From the NCBI GenBank assembly GCA_025716815.1, contig JAIXMN010000005.1, forward strand, positions 124,001-188,000: 64,000 bases of DNA, read 5' to 3'. Both the position numbers and the translations under genes were made by a program. The notes beneath the pieces are model-generated. The model was not told where the DNA came from and searched no databases. It was given only the letters and a program-made list of their open reading frames with translations. Shown here piece after piece: positions 43,340 to 54,350 of this stretch; position 1 is the first letter of the stretch; each line of letters begins with the position of its first letter. This DNA is from Dichotomocladium elegans. Lineage: Eukaryota > Mucoromycota > Mucoromycetes > Mucorales > Lichtheimiaceae.

Positions 43340-45349
43340 ATGGATCCCCATAATGAACCTTCAGACGCGCGCATCGGTGAATTACGCACAAAAAAAAAAC
43401 GCAGACAAGAAGGTCTTGACCTAGCGCATACTTATGGAACAGAACGTCAGTCATTAACCATTCTCTCTTTATCTATCGAACCCATTTCATTTGGTCTAAC
43501 TATTTAATAGCCTCCAGAATCGCCACGAGCGGCAGATAGTCAGGAAGAGGCAGCACATCGGCTTATTGATCTGGTAAACGAAGGACATGCATTATCTAAA
43601 GAAAGAACATAACAGAGAATCTGTCTTATTGATACATGTTATTTCCTTAGTTGCAATCAACCGCTGGTTCCGCTGCCCATGTGAATGCAGTCTTTTTGTT
43701 GGGTACCCATGCGACGCGACCGGGCTTTCTCGAGAACATTACGACCCCGGTGCTCAATGCCAAAACAATTGCCGAAGTCGTCAATAGATCTCAGACTGTC
43801 GCCGAGCAGCTGCAGCGCCTCGATATCTTTGATCATGTCCAAGTCGTTCTTGACCGGGCGACCGACATGGATCCCCTTGCTGCACCCGGTTCGATAAATG
43901 TGTTATATCGTATCAAAGAAAAGAGCCGACTTTTTATTAAGACAGGCACAGAGATTGGCAATAACGAGGGCAACATGGTAAAAACATGGTATGGGCAGAA
44001 TTGAACGACACAGAGTCTGATGTAGACATTGGGCTACTGGTATAGAGCGGGTCAATGACATACCGCAATCTTTTCGGCGGTGCCGAGATGCTGGAGGCGT
44101 CGGCGTCATTTGGAACACGCAACAGCTCAGCTTTTATGGTAAAGCGTATGATTGGTGCCGAGCATGGCTTTCCCATCCTAATTACCTTTTTGAATATGGA
44201 TCAATAGTTTTCCCTCTCAAAACCTATGAACGGATCGCCAGATGCTAAATTGGACATTCATGCGCATAGTGTCGTTCAGAACAACAGACTCGCAAGCTCA
44301 TATGAGGAATCTGCCAAAGGGTTAGGTGTGAGATACAAAGTATGTTGAGAGAACCTGGAGCCTAAAGCCGAAATGTGGGTTTACCTTATAACGTAATTTT
44401 ATCCGGATGGTATAGGTGGTTTCTCCGCTTGGGTACCATGAGTTGAGCTATGATACCGTCTGGCGTGCGATCGATCGTGTCGCAGACACAGCATCACTTA
44501 GCATTCGCAACCAGGCTGGCCATTCTCTAAAGTCGTCGCTGAGTCATGTCTTTATCCATGATCGCCGAAACGACATGCTTCTTCCGTCAAGCGGCTACTA
44601 TCTTAAATGGTCTCAAGAACTCGCAGGACTTTTTGGAATTGGCAATGCCAAATTTGTCAAAACGGAGGTGCAGACCCAGTGCTGTCGCCAGTTTGGCGGT
44701 GGAGCTTTGCTCATGGATAAGGAGACGGGCGATTTTCTTGGCTGGCATCCGGGTGTTGTGGTTAGCTTGGGTTTCCGTGCTGGATTGATGGCTGCGTTGG
44801 GTGATAAAGGAGCCACAGTATCTGACAGGTTCATGTTGGGCGGCCCATTATCAGTCCGTGGCTTCAGAACAGCTGGTATCGGCCCAAGGGACTATCGTAA
44901 GCTGCATATGATTTGTAGGTGCGAAATGAGTTTAATTAACGCAAGTACGGGTTTAGATGACGCTCTGGGTGGTGACGCATATTGGGCTGGCTGTTTGAGT
45001 GTAACCGCACCTTTACCACGATGGGAAAACAAGCCTGTGAGAGTACATGCATTTGTTAACGCGGGTACACTCGTTCCATGGAAATTAGGTAAGTATAGAT
45101 GGATATCAGAGGTGCTCGAATCTGAAGCAACTGGATCTCATATACGTGTGGGTAATTTTTATAGGAACGAATGCTCGGGATTCAGCTCAATCGTTAATAC
45201 AGTCACCTAGCATTGCAGCTGGTATCGGCCTTATATATCGCCATAGCATTGCCCGCATTGAGCTCAACTATTGCATTCCTCTAACGGCTGCAAGAGACGA
45301 CATGGTGAAACGCGGTCTTCAGCTAGGCCTGGGATTAGATTTCTTGTAA
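43340..45349 (+). CDS. SAM50: SAM50/Tob55, mitochondrial outer-membrane beta-barrel insertase
   Basis: Firm exons: 43511-43573, 43651-43977, 44046-44138, 44208-44339, 44416-45088, 45165-45349. For the first exon, 43353-43376 (MNLQTRAS) splices directly in phase. The alternative ATG 43340 needs an 8-nt microexon (43402-43409). Total about 498 residues, the usual size. SAM50 is the BamA/Omp85-family core of the SAM complex, which folds beta-barrel proteins into the outer membrane. A single POTRA-like domain lies around residues 32-138 (VFLLGTHATRPGFLE ... QRLDIFDHVQVVLDR). The barrel follows, with the lid-loop motif SVRGF (FMLGGPLSVRGFR, about 367). The last strand RGLQLGLGLDFL fits the beta-signal. 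There is no signal peptide, as expected. Confidence 0.92.
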
Positions 45350-45409
45350 CATAAACTTCCATTTTAATGATTTGCGAGTTACCATCAGATGCGAATCAAA
45401 GTTTCCTCT

Positions 45410-45640
45410 TTTCAGACTGATGTTTGATAAGGTGTTGAGTACACATCTGTAGCTAAAACCGTTAGAAAGTCGTGTCCATTCAACTCAACATGAGCGTCGC
45501 AATATGAAGGCGACCCGGGGAGAAAATTTTCAGATAGGAAGAATAGGGACGGTTTATGTTATTCTCAATGAAGAGCCGTAAGAATGTTATTCTACACTGC
45601 GTGGATGAAAATCTACTGGCATGAATGTGAATTGTCACGA
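45410..45640 (+). mobile_element. Short Tc1/mariner relic
   Basis: About 230 nt match the helix-turn-helix part of the window's Tc1 copies: 'tgataaggtgttgagt' (compare 17789) and 'attctcaatgaagagccgtaagaatgttattct' (compare 17910-17936). The flanking parts are lost. Confidence 0.5.
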
Positions 45641-46780
45641 CCTGTAGAGGTCAGAGGCTAAAAAGTAACTGTATTTCACAGAGAAAAGCTCATCCGCTCT
45701 CTTGTGATCTGACCGCATGGCTATTTGATTATACATAAGTGAGGTTTGAACGAGTGGTTTTTATCCACTCTATCACCGCCTTCTCGGGGATTATTATGCG
45801 CACAGAAAATAAATAAAAAAGTAAAGAAAGTACCTGGCTCAGCATTATAGAAGTTGGAGAATCTGCGGAAGTACGGATGATCCTTTGAGGGTCGAAGGTG
45901 TATACACTCTTACTGCCTTTTGATGCTATAGAAACCTCTCGGTATTACATTCGCATTTATTCTGTGGAGATTACCGCTTATGGTTTTATATATTCTACAG
46001 TCTCATTACTCGGCTGCTGAAGGAATGTCTATGGATGCAAGTACTTGCCATCTAAATAAATCAAATACTTTGATCGTCCTGTAAGTTTTGGGATATCGTG
46101 ATGGACGTAAATTAGCATTCGTAATATGCAAAAGCCGCGATGGTTCTAGTGTCACAAAATTCCCGCGCATCGAATACACCCAGTCTCAGGCCAAACGGAT
46201 GGAATCTCGTTGAGAAATACACAAAAACATATTCAACGGAATTGCTATCTCATTGAACGAGGACCCATTAGGACCATTTGTTTCGCTCGGAGCGCCTTGC
46301 GAGTATCCTTTTTGTTGGCCGCATTGAGACGCATTGAATGAACCAATTTCTAGCTCAAACAGACATCTCTACGACAATTAATCACTGAAAAACCTTCAAG
46401 GCCGCGCTTTTTCGGCTGGGGGGAAATGGGTTGGATACGCCCCGTAACTCCCAGGCACCGGCGATTTGAGGATCCTTCCTCATGGAATGGTTGGCAGGGA
46501 AATAAATGTTCACAGGGGTGGAGGTCGTGTGTTCGACTCTGCCCTTTGCATCCTTCAAGGTTTTTCACTTGGGCCAAGGTCTTTTGGCTTTCCTTTCTTG
46601 CTAAAAGACATCAAGGGGAAGCAATGGTTGTGATCATCCGTCTCCCGATTCTGACTTGCCTGGAGACATTAAAGTCTTTTTCATAAGGGGAGGTGGGACA
46701 TTTCCGCAAAGTATCGTCTGCTGAATAAATAGTGTCGTAGTCGGACTCGGCGGGATTTCCCTTTTTAGTAACCACACCAT
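45641..46780. other. Stretch without recognised gene
   Basis: No convincing coding sequence. Near 46524-46545 the sequence GTCGTGTGTTCGACTCTGCC resembles a Pol III B box, and the opposite strand reads SRTHDLHPC, a string often produced by translated tRNA-derived SINEs. No A box or cloverleaf was found, so neither a tRNA nor a SINE is called. Confidence 0.4.
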
Positions 46781-47022
46781 TGTTGCCGTTCGAACACGTA
46801 GTCGCCTCTCGTTAACCCACGTCGCCGCCAACACGTAGTCTCCTCTCCATTGAACACGTAGTCATCCCTCAACATGCCACGTAACCATTGCCTTATATTT
46901 GGCATCACCACAACAGCTAGAAAAACATATAAATACTCCCCTCCGTTACAAACAATAAAAGGGCATCTTATCATATCTTCTACTTGTCTGTTCCTGGCTA
47001 CGGTCTGATCCGCCAATTACAC
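46781..47022 (+). mobile_element. LTR-like segment
   Basis: This begins TGTTG and ends ATTACA. In between it has a promoter-like ATATAAATAC (about 46926) followed 27 nt later by AATAAAAG (about 46954), the usual internal order of a retrotransposon LTR. No second copy in the window and no target-site duplication were found. A short gag-like open frame (about 47082-47231) may follow. This could be a solo LTR, or chance. Confidence 0.3.
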
Positions 47023-47039
47023 GACAATAGGAGCAATAG

Positions 47040-48130
47040 CAGGGATGCATCCTCAAAATAATGAATCACCGAACGCGCGAGATAATGTATGCTATCTTTC
47101 CTACTGACTTGGCGGTTCTTCTAGAACCAATTACTCGAACATCTCATGCAGATGAACAGATGGCCGTGCTGCCTCGCGCGGCTTCGTTGAGTCCTCTAGA
47201 TAGCCGCCACAAGAGACATCAAGCAACCTGACGTACAGGCGGCATTCATCGACTTCAACTTAACTGTAGTTGCTTTATGCTTTATTTTCGCCATTGAAGA
47301 AAGAGTTATTGAAAAACACTGTGGATCCGCTACACTGCGCCTTTTTGGTGGCGTTTGTTGGAACCTCAAGGAGGACTTTGGACTTCTCTTCCCTAACATT
47401 CCGAAGCAATAAATCATCTCCTTGTGCTGTGTTTTGAGCAGCGCGCGTTTCATATTGCGCAGGCATTCCATTCATTATACAGATTTGCAATTCCCCATTC
47501 TTTTCCTCAAATCTTAGCATCACTTCCATTGCTTTCAATGGTTTCCTTTGCGTCGCCTTTTTATTTTTTCTGCGTGATTTCTCTGCGTCGCCGCATATAT
47601 TCTTATTCCATAGCGCTGAATGTTTTTGCTAGACAAGAGATGACAGACCCCACAGCTTTATAACGTAATCGCCTCGGGACAAGATTGAACAGAGTTTGAT
47701 GCTTCCAGAGGATCACCTAAACACTGATTTACGGGAGATGCCGCCTGCACGGCGGGTTTGACTATTTTATGCGTCGAAATGCAGCATTTGACCTTGCCTT
47801 TGCCCGCCATCAACGCATAAAGCAGCGATCCCGATAGGAGAAGCGGAGGCAATGTAAATGTGCGGACTTCGAGTATGAACCTCTGCCACTTGCCTTCACA
47901 AGGCGTGTCTTCCTTTGTTCTCCTTATATAGTAAAAACCGTCAAGCAAATAGCGCGCATAAAGGCTCTTTCTTGGCGAATATCCTCTACCCCGTTTAATA
48001 AAGGTGTCATCCTATGGACATATTTATTAGCGAAAAAGTTGCTACAAGCAGCAATTGCTTCCCTCAGCCCAACACCCTTGTCCAACATATCGTTATTTCT
48101 TTTTCGCTTGCCTAAGATATATAGCAAAAT
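47040..48130. other. Probable degraded transposon region
   Basis: Minus-strand frames at 47275-47538, 47658-47948 and 47924-48127 read as ordinary globular-type protein in pieces (for example REAIAACSNFFANKYVHRM, EDIRQERAFMRAI) but no family is recognised. The sequence around 47935-48000 is similar at DNA level to 59785-59880 on the other strand, so it is at least dispersed repeat DNA. Confidence 0.4.
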
Positions 48131-48854
48131 ATATTCATTCTGTAATACTCATTCCCATTCTCTCTGCTAAAAGAAGATGACCCTTAATACTTTTTTCCGG
48201 GCACCAGGTGAAAGTAATATTACACCGGACATTACTTCTCTAACATTGTCCACTAGGTTACCGAAGATCCTGTAACTTTCTTTTTCTTTTTTAAAATCCA
48301 AAGCGTTCATTCCTTCTTTCTTTCCCAAAGAGTTTGACCTCCATCTTTAAGAAAAAGCTCGTGTGTGTGTGTGTGGCATCCCCAGCGTTCATTGTGTTGG
48401 GAGGAGAGGGGAGAGCATAGAAACTCATGGAAAGCGCGGGCGTTTTGGGCGGGGATAAGTCAAACTTTGAGTACCACAACTTGCACCCAAATTTAATTCC
48501 GGTTTGAATATGGCTTTTCTCACAGCTTTTTCGTTCTCTTTATCCTTTTGGCATGTTGGGTACTTATCCTGCTCGCCGAGCCCCAATGACTACCGGTCAA
48601 CGAAGTATGATGCACGGCATCAACTGCTGGTTGGCGTCTCGTGGGTCCTCCTCCTACCCATGCTTAGCGCTGGTCGGTCTTGGTGTATTGGGATCTTGCT
48701 GGTCAAAATCCTGGTGCATCAGTATAGACTTGAGGGAGGTAGGCAGTATACTTGAGCTTCGGCTTGGGTATCCGTCATGAGTGGGTGCGGTGTCTGCTTG
48801 TTGGAGGGATCTCTCTGAGGACGCACGATTGGCGCCGGTCATGCAGAGGAGAGG
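48131..48854. other. Left flank of the LINE array
   Basis: No gene is seen. A (GT)n run lies at 48361-48375. Open frames at 48504-48780 have no recognisable similarity. Confidence 0.45.
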
Positions 48855-48867
48855 GGATACACAGCAG
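48855..48867. repeat. 13-bp target-site repeat, left
   Basis: GGATACACAGCAG lies at the 3' edge of LINE copy A. The identical 13-mer occurs at 54104-54116 and 59042-59054. It is read as the target-site duplication. Confidence 0.85.
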
Positions 48868-49100
48868 ATAAAGTTGGTTTTATTTGATATTGCGATATAT
48901 GAGCGCTTGCTGCTTGCAGCTCTTCCGCTCTCGCGCGATTCTTAATGATGGGTGTCTAAAAAAACCCTAGGGGATTGTAGGGAAAAAATGAAAGTGGCAA
49001 CAGATAGGTAAGATAATGGGGAGATAGGTATAGGGAAGAAAACAGATAGAAGAAAAGGCAGAACGAAGCTAAAAGTAGAAATGAGGAGGGGTGGCGGTTT

Positions 49101-52100
49101 CTAGATACTAGCTGACGTGATGAAGGAAGATGGAGGGAGCTGAGGAGGCGAGAAAGGCAGAGATGGTTGAAGCCATGTAATGAGGTCTTGGCCAGGCGTG
49201 CCTTGGTTATATTTGGAGTGGCGTTTATACTCTGGGTGCTGGATGCTTTCGAGCTCGTCCAGGATATCGCAGAGGATGGGCCAGGTGTGCATCCAATATC
49301 TAATGCGGGCTAGGTGCCTTGGCGGTGATTTGGGTAGCATGTTGAGCACGTACGAGATGGGGTCTGCGATCTGCGAGTTCACACGGAGTCTGGTATGTAG
49401 GCGGAGGCATTGGGTGAGGTGTGGGCGGGTGGTTCCAGAGGTGGTGCCACAGCGAGGACAATTACGGGGTTTCCCACCAGGCAGCCAGCCTATTCGCCAT
49501 CGGATGCATCTGCTACGCTCGAACTGGGTCATTGGCAGCCACATGACCGGATCCACACCTAAATGTGGGCGGCACTGGCTGAGGAGTTTGCTTTTGCGGT
49601 GGTTACGTGTGGCAGTTAGGTGGTTGGCCAGATACATTCGTATGGCTGCTTTAAGTTCTCCTAGACTGGTTGTATCGCGAGGGTGCGGAAGACTCATCCA
49701 GATCAGGTTCTTTGATTGGAGGTTACGCCAAGAGCCACTTCTTGCATGCCGAATTTGTGGGATAAGGCTTGCAAGAAGGGTGTCCTCTGGGAGGTTGTGT
49801 GCACGAAGCAGGAATTTTGCCTGGAGGATGGCGACCCGATTGATCATGGGGGGGATGTTGGCTAGATGGGCCATAACTTGCGTAGAGGATGCTTTGTGTG
49901 CTCCATAGATCATTTGCAAGCATGTGGACTGCGCGGTCTCAAGAGCCTGGTGTTGTTTCTTGTTGAGGTGGACGATGGCGAGTCCATATTCCATTTTAGG
50001 GCGTATGAATTGACGGTACAAACGCGTGGCGAGGAGGCGACTGAGTCCGCTTGGGCGAAGGCCGATGCTATGGAATACACGCATACTGCTAATTGCTGCT
50101 TGGGCGTTACGGGTGATGAGTTGGTCAGCATTGATTGTGCCGGAGGAATCGAATGGTACGCCGAGGTAGGGGAACACAGGACGTTCGGGCAGCGGTTGAC
50201 CATATAGGGAGTATGAAGATGTACCTGCTGGAGCCTCTGGTGGAACCAAGATGACGCATTTTGAGGGATTCCATCGATAGCCCTGATCTCTGCTATGTTG
50301 TTCGCAGGCATTGAGGAGGATGGGCATTGTGGTAGGGGTACCAATGATGGCGACATCGTCTGCATACAAGAGGCAGTTGATTCTCGTGTCTTCGGCGTAT
50401 ATCCCAGGAGGAGCTTGGAAATCTGGATCCATCTCGTCTTCAGCTTTGCGGAGAAATGAGGGGAGGGAGTTTATATAAAAAGAGTATAGAATGGGAGATA
50501 ACACGGAACCTTGAAGGACTCCGGTAGCAGGGGAGAATCGACGCGAGGAGACGTTAGACAGCAAGACTTCTATGGTGACATGGTCAAAAAGGCTTTTTAG
50601 TAGTTCGAGGAGGTGGTGCGAGAGATAAGGGGAGAGAGTTTGCCAGATATAATTGCGGTCGACTGTGTCATAGGCTGATTTGATGTCGAGGAATGCGAGG
50701 GTCGGCGGTTGATGGTGAATTCGTTTGTGGAGGTAGCTGATTTCATGGAGGATACGGGCTTGATCGAGGGCACTCCGATTTGCGCGGAACCCACCTTGTG
50801 CAATGTCAAGCGGCGGCCCGGTGGTAAGAACGATGTCTTTAAGACAGTGTTCGAGGGTTTTGCGGAAGACGGAAGTTAGACCGATTGGCCGAAAGTTGGC
50901 CGGGTCTTGAGTATTGCCTTTCTTGTGTATGGGCACAACCTGAGCTCGGCGCCAGATGTCCGGGGTGTATGACCAACGCCAGCAGAGGTTGAAGATATCT
51001 AGGAGGATGGGGGTTAGTGGCTCGACAATGGGTTGGATCATTTCACTGCGGATCTGATCGACTCCAGGTGCTTTCCCTTTCGGCAGAGACTCTAATGCAG
51101 AGGATATCAAAGCAGGTGTGAAGGGGGAGTCCGTAGGTGGTGTAGCGGTCTGATGTGGCGAGGAAGGCGGTGTGGTAGTGTGTTCTGGAATGAGATGCCC
51201 ACTAAAGGTTGTGGCGAGGTGATCTGCCATCTTGTTGGCGGCAGTGATTGGGCCGTCGGGGTCAGTAAAGGTGGGGTGGAGGGTGCGACTTCTACGGATA
51301 CGCTTCATGGTTGCAGTTGCTCTGTTGAATTCGCCCTCGTTCAGGCGGGAGCAGAATTCTCTCCAGGTTTCGGCTCGTCGAAGGCTAAGTGCGCGGCGGA
51401 CGTGTGCTCGGGCTTCTTGGTGTTTGATCCACCATGTTAGCTTGTTGGTACCGCTAGCCCTACGCCATTTGCGGTAGCAGTATTCGCGGTGGTCAATGGC
51501 AGATGCTATGGCGGGGGTCAGGAACCACTTGGCCATGTTGCGCACAGGAGGGGCGCGGCGGCCAACGGTGGTGTCGAGGGATTGGTAGATGGTCTTGTTG
51601 AGAGTCTCAACGAGGTCGTCAATCGTTGGGAGGGTGGTGGGTGGTGTCACAGGTTTAAGGTGGCGTTCAATCTCGGCCGTGAGGGTCGTTAGCGCGCTGC
51701 GAAAAGTGTTAGAGTATGTATCTCGGATATCAGGGTCCTCTAAACGTTTGAGGCGCCAGCGGGGGGTGGTAGGTGGATGATTGGAATTCGTCGGCGTTTG
51801 TTCGAGGTGTAGTTCAAGATTAACGATTTTATGCTCGGAATCTAAAGAGAGGTCATCGCGAATAAACATGTCGGCGTTTGTCAATGGGTTAGTGCTAATG
51901 AAAAGGTCAATAATGCTGGAGCCGTTATGTCGGATAAAGGTTGGTAGGCCGAATGCTAGCTCGGCATTTAGTAAGGAAAGACCATGCGTTTGTAGCCAGG
52001 TTTGGAGGCGATATCCTCGGGGCGTTATCGTGTGGTCACCAATGAGTTGGCCTAGTCGCGCGTTGAAGTCACCGCAAAAGATAGTGTTGGAGATGCCAGG

Positions 52101-52502
52101 CAGTTCAGACGGGAGTGAGTCCAAGATATTAATGGCAGTTTGGTCTGGGAGGGAGGGCGGGAGGTAGACACAATGGATTAGGATGTCGCCAACAATGCAG
52201 GAAAGGGTGTATTCTGGATTTGAGGGCGCGAGGTTGGGTAGGTGGGTGACATTGAACGGACAGGAGGGATTAATAAGAAGAGAAATGCCCATCTTTCCCC
52301 GACCATGGTGGCCAGATACAGGGACTGCATAGGTGTGGTATTGTTTCCAGGAGGTAGGGAAGCGGAGGGGGGGCAAGAGCCAGGTTTCGGTGATAAAAAG
52401 GAGAGAGGAGGAGGTCGTGTGAGCGAGGATTGAATCGATTGTGTGGCGAGGAAGCCCAGAGGCATTCCAGAGTGAGACATTCACATTTGTGGTGTCTCTC
52501 AT
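49101..52502 (-). CDS. LINE copy A ORF2: endonuclease and reverse transcriptase, intact
   Basis: 1133 residues without interruption. An APE-type endonuclease fills about residues 1-230, with the N-terminal WNASGL, FITETWL, YLPPS, CGDFNARLG and SEHKIV motifs that hold metal and catalytic residues. Reverse transcriptase follows at about 465-760: GKAPGVDQIRSEMI, PIHKKGN...FRPIGLTSV, AFLDIKSAYDTVDR, GVLQGSVLSPILYS, then the catalytic YADDVAIIG near 712. A Cys/His knuckle CPRCGTTSGTTRPHLTQC lies near 1015. The protein nicks target DNA and copies the RNA onto it. The ATG shares four bases with the ORF1 stop (ATGA), suggesting termination-reinitiation. Nothing obvious would prevent activity, but whether it works is unknown. 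Confidence 0.93.
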   Translation of the reverse strand: MRDTTNVNVSLWNASGLPRHTIDSILAHTTSSSLLFITETWLLPPLRFPTSWKQYHTYAVPVSGHHGRGKMGISLLINPSCPFNVTHLPNLAPSNPEYTLSCIVGDILIHCVYLPPSLPDQTAINILDSLPSELPGISNTIFCGDFNARLGQLIGDHTITPRGYRLQTWLQTHGLSLLNAELAFGLPTFIRHNGSSIIDLFISTNPLTNADMFIRDDLSLDSEHKIVNLELHLEQTPTNSNHPPTTPRWRLKRLEDPDIRDTYSNTFRSALTTLTAEIERHLKPVTPPTTLPTIDDLVETLNKTIYQSLDTTVGRRAPPVRNMAKWFLTPAIASAIDHREYCYRKWRRASGTNKLTWWIKHQEARAHVRRALSLRRAETWREFCSRLNEGEFNRATATMKRIRRSRTLHPTFTDPDGPITAANKMADHLATTFSGHLIPEHTTTPPSSPHQTATPPTDSPFTPALISSALESLPKGKAPGVDQIRSEMIQPIVEPLTPILLDIFNLCWRWSYTPDIWRRAQVVPIHKKGNTQDPANFRPIGLTSVFRKTLEHCLKDIVLTTGPPLDIAQGGFRANRSALDQARILHEISYLHKRIHHQPPTLAFLDIKSAYDTVDRNYIWQTLSPYLSHHLLELLKSLFDHVTIEVLLSNVSSRRFSPATGVLQGSVLSPILYSFYINSLPSFLRKAEDEMDPDFQAPPGIYAEDTRINCLLYADDVAIIGTPTTMPILLNACEQHSRDQGYRWNPSKCVILVPPEAPAGTSSYSLYGQPLPERPVFPYLGVPFDSSGTINADQLITRNAQAAISSMRVFHSIGLRPSGLSRLLATRLYRQFIRPKMEYGLAIVHLNKKQHQALETAQSTCLQMIYGAHKASSTQVMAHLANIPPMINRVAILQAKFLLRAHNLPEDTLLASLIPQIRHARSGSWRNLQSKNLIWMSLPHPRDTTSLGELKAAIRMYLANHLTATRNHRKSKLLSQCRPHLGVDPVMWLPMTQFERSRCIRWRIGWLPGGKPRNCPRCGTTSGTTRPHLTQCLRLHTRLRVNSQIADPISYVLNMLPKSPPRHLARIRYWMHTWPILCDILDELESIQHPEYKRHSKYNQGTPGQDLITWLQPSLPFSPPQLPPSSFITSASI

Positions 52503-53967
52503 AATCGGTTGGGAGTGGGGGAGGCGAGCCGGGCTGAAGTTGTGTCGTCGTCGACACCTTCCATCTCCGTGTCAGCCTCTTCAAGAGGTCGAAAGTTGGC
52601 GCCGTCGTCGGGGTTGGTTTGGCGTGGTGGGAGAGGCGTGGCGAGTTTCTTACCAGCAATGGCCGCCTGGAGTTCAGCTTCGGTGATGAGGCCCTGTCGT
52701 AGGAAATCCCGTGCCACAGAGAGACGGACTGGGTCACGGATGGTATCGATGGCGCGGAGCATCCGTTCGTGATGATGATGGCGGGCTTTCTCAGCGCGGT
52801 CCTCAGGGGAGAGGGAGGCGTACGCAGGGTTACGGAGACGATCGGGGTCGCAAGGGTCGAAGTTGGTGAGTGGCGCAATTCTAGCTTTTTCAAAACATGT
52901 TAGTAATTCAGGCACATAATCGTTATGAGTGAGAAGGCTGACGACTTGGCGATCAGGATAATGTATGTCAAGGATGCGGCCGTTATCAACACCCAGGCGA
53001 CGGAGATTGGCGCGGAGTTGGCTTTTACGCATTCGAGCTCGAGATGGGAGATGAACAAGTTGGAAGCCATGGGTTGCAGAAGGAAGTTGGAAAGCGCGGC
53101 TGGCAGCTTCGGTGCGGCGCTGGAGTACTGCAGGGGAGGGAGCGGGGCGGGAGATTCGGAGCATCTTTGTGCGGTTAGCGTTCTTCCAGACATTTGGGGT
53201 GGTGGAGGGCTGGCTGGTGGTCGGCGTGGTTGTGGCGCATTGGGGTGTCTCCTGTATTTTAGGTGCGTGGATCGATGCATAGATTCCATTCGTGGAGGAG
53301 GCTGGCGGTGAGGTGGCGATCGATGCTCGTAGGGCAGCATTATCCCGCTCAAGGTCGGCTACCCGAGCATTGGCAGCAGTGAGATCCCGTGTAACCTCGA
53401 GAAGTCGGGCGGAGAGGTCTTTCAACTCCATGACTAGATGGTCATGACGGTCAACTTTGGCTTGGAGTTCGTTAAGTGTTCGAACGATGACCTGCATGTG
53501 GTCTGGAAGGGCTTCGTAGTGCTCAAAGACAAGCGGGGTGACTTGGGTGTCGGGCGCGAAGACATTGGTATCGTTCTCTTCGTCCATTATATCAGCCCAA
53601 TTAGGCTGGGAGAGTGGTGCATTTGGTGCTACTGTCTCTGCTGCCATGTGCTCCTCCGTGTTAGCTTGTGATTGGCTGTTGGTCGGAGTATCCTGCGTGG
53701 TTGGGGTGTTGGGCCGAGGTTGGCACCTTTCAGGTGCAGCTGTATGGCTTTGAGGATGATATCATGGTTAGGGCGAGCAGAGCAAGAAGAACAGGCAAAT
53801 AACGGGCGGCGAGTCTTATCGTTAGAGAAACCGCATCGACGGAGGCGGCCGATGCTCCCACAGGCGTGGCACGCGAGTTCATCGCGGTGCATTTTGAAGT
53901 TGTCCATGAGGGCTGCTTTAGCTTCCTCAGTAAGCTGTGAAATGCCACGGGAGGGTGTAGGTGGCAT
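52499..53967 (-). pseudogene. LINE copy A ORF1, frameshifted
   Basis: Compared with copy B, one base is missing in the run near 53707-53712. It splits ORF1 into an N-terminal zinc-ribbon part (to about 53629) and a C-terminal part (53647-52499). The parts otherwise match copy B almost exactly. It starts at MPPTPSRG (ATG at 53967). A stop soon after the shift truncates the product before the coiled coil. Confidence 0.88.
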
Positions 53968-54103
53968 ATTCGCGCGTCGAGAGGGATGCGGGGGTGGGGC
54001 GGCTTTGAAGACTGGTTTTGCTGAAGTGGGACGACGCAGAAACGAGATTGTAATAAAAAACGTATAAACCACACAAAAAGTGTGGAGTATCGGGAAGAGG
54101 ATG

Positions 54104-54116
54104 GGATACACAGCAG
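54104..54116. repeat. 13-bp target-site repeat, between the two LINEs
   Basis: The same GGATACACAGCAG lies precisely between the 5' end of copy A (54103) and the 3' end of copy B (54117). Only one copy of it separates the elements. Confidence 0.9.
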
Positions 54117-54350
54117 ATAAAGTTGGTTTTATTTGATATTGCGATATATGAGCGCTTGCTGCTTGCAGCTCTTCCGCTCTCGCGCGATTCTTAATGATGG
54201 GTGGCTAAAAAAAACCCTAGGGGATTGTAGGGAAAAAATGAAAGTGGCAACAGATAGGTAAGATAATGGGGAGATAGGTATAGGGAAGAAAACAGATAGA
54301 AGAAAAGGCAGAACGAAGCTAAAAGTAGAAATGAGGAGGGGTGGCGGTTT

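Larger units (their letters stand above)
48868..54103 (-). mobile_element. Non-LTR retrotransposon (LINE), copy A
   Basis: Full-length element of about 5.24 kb on the minus strand. The 5' end is at 54103 (starts CATCCTCTTCCCGATACTCC). ORF1 and ORF2 overlap by 4 nt, and a 3' UTR of about 230 nt contains AATAAA near its end (about 48880) and no poly(A) tail. The 13-bp repeat borders both ends. ORF2 is intact and ORF1 has a 1-nt frameshift. Endonuclease plus reverse transcriptase without RNase H and with a C-terminal CCHC motif is the L1/Tad-like layout. The clade needs a tree. Confidence 0.93.

Noticed and set aside
46500..46560. tRNA-like or SINE-like B box
   Set aside because: The T-arm stem does not pair well, no A box or anticodon arm was found upstream, and no second copy is seen in the window.
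49180..49908. Plus-strand frame of 242 residues (and its twin at 54430-55092)
   Set aside because: It lies antisense to the C-terminal part of LINE ORF2 and exists in both copies only because the DNA is identical.
52270..52893. Minus-strand frame of 207 residues (twin at 57206-57829)
   Set aside because: It overlaps ORF1 end and ORF2 start in another frame; composition is that of a shifted reading.
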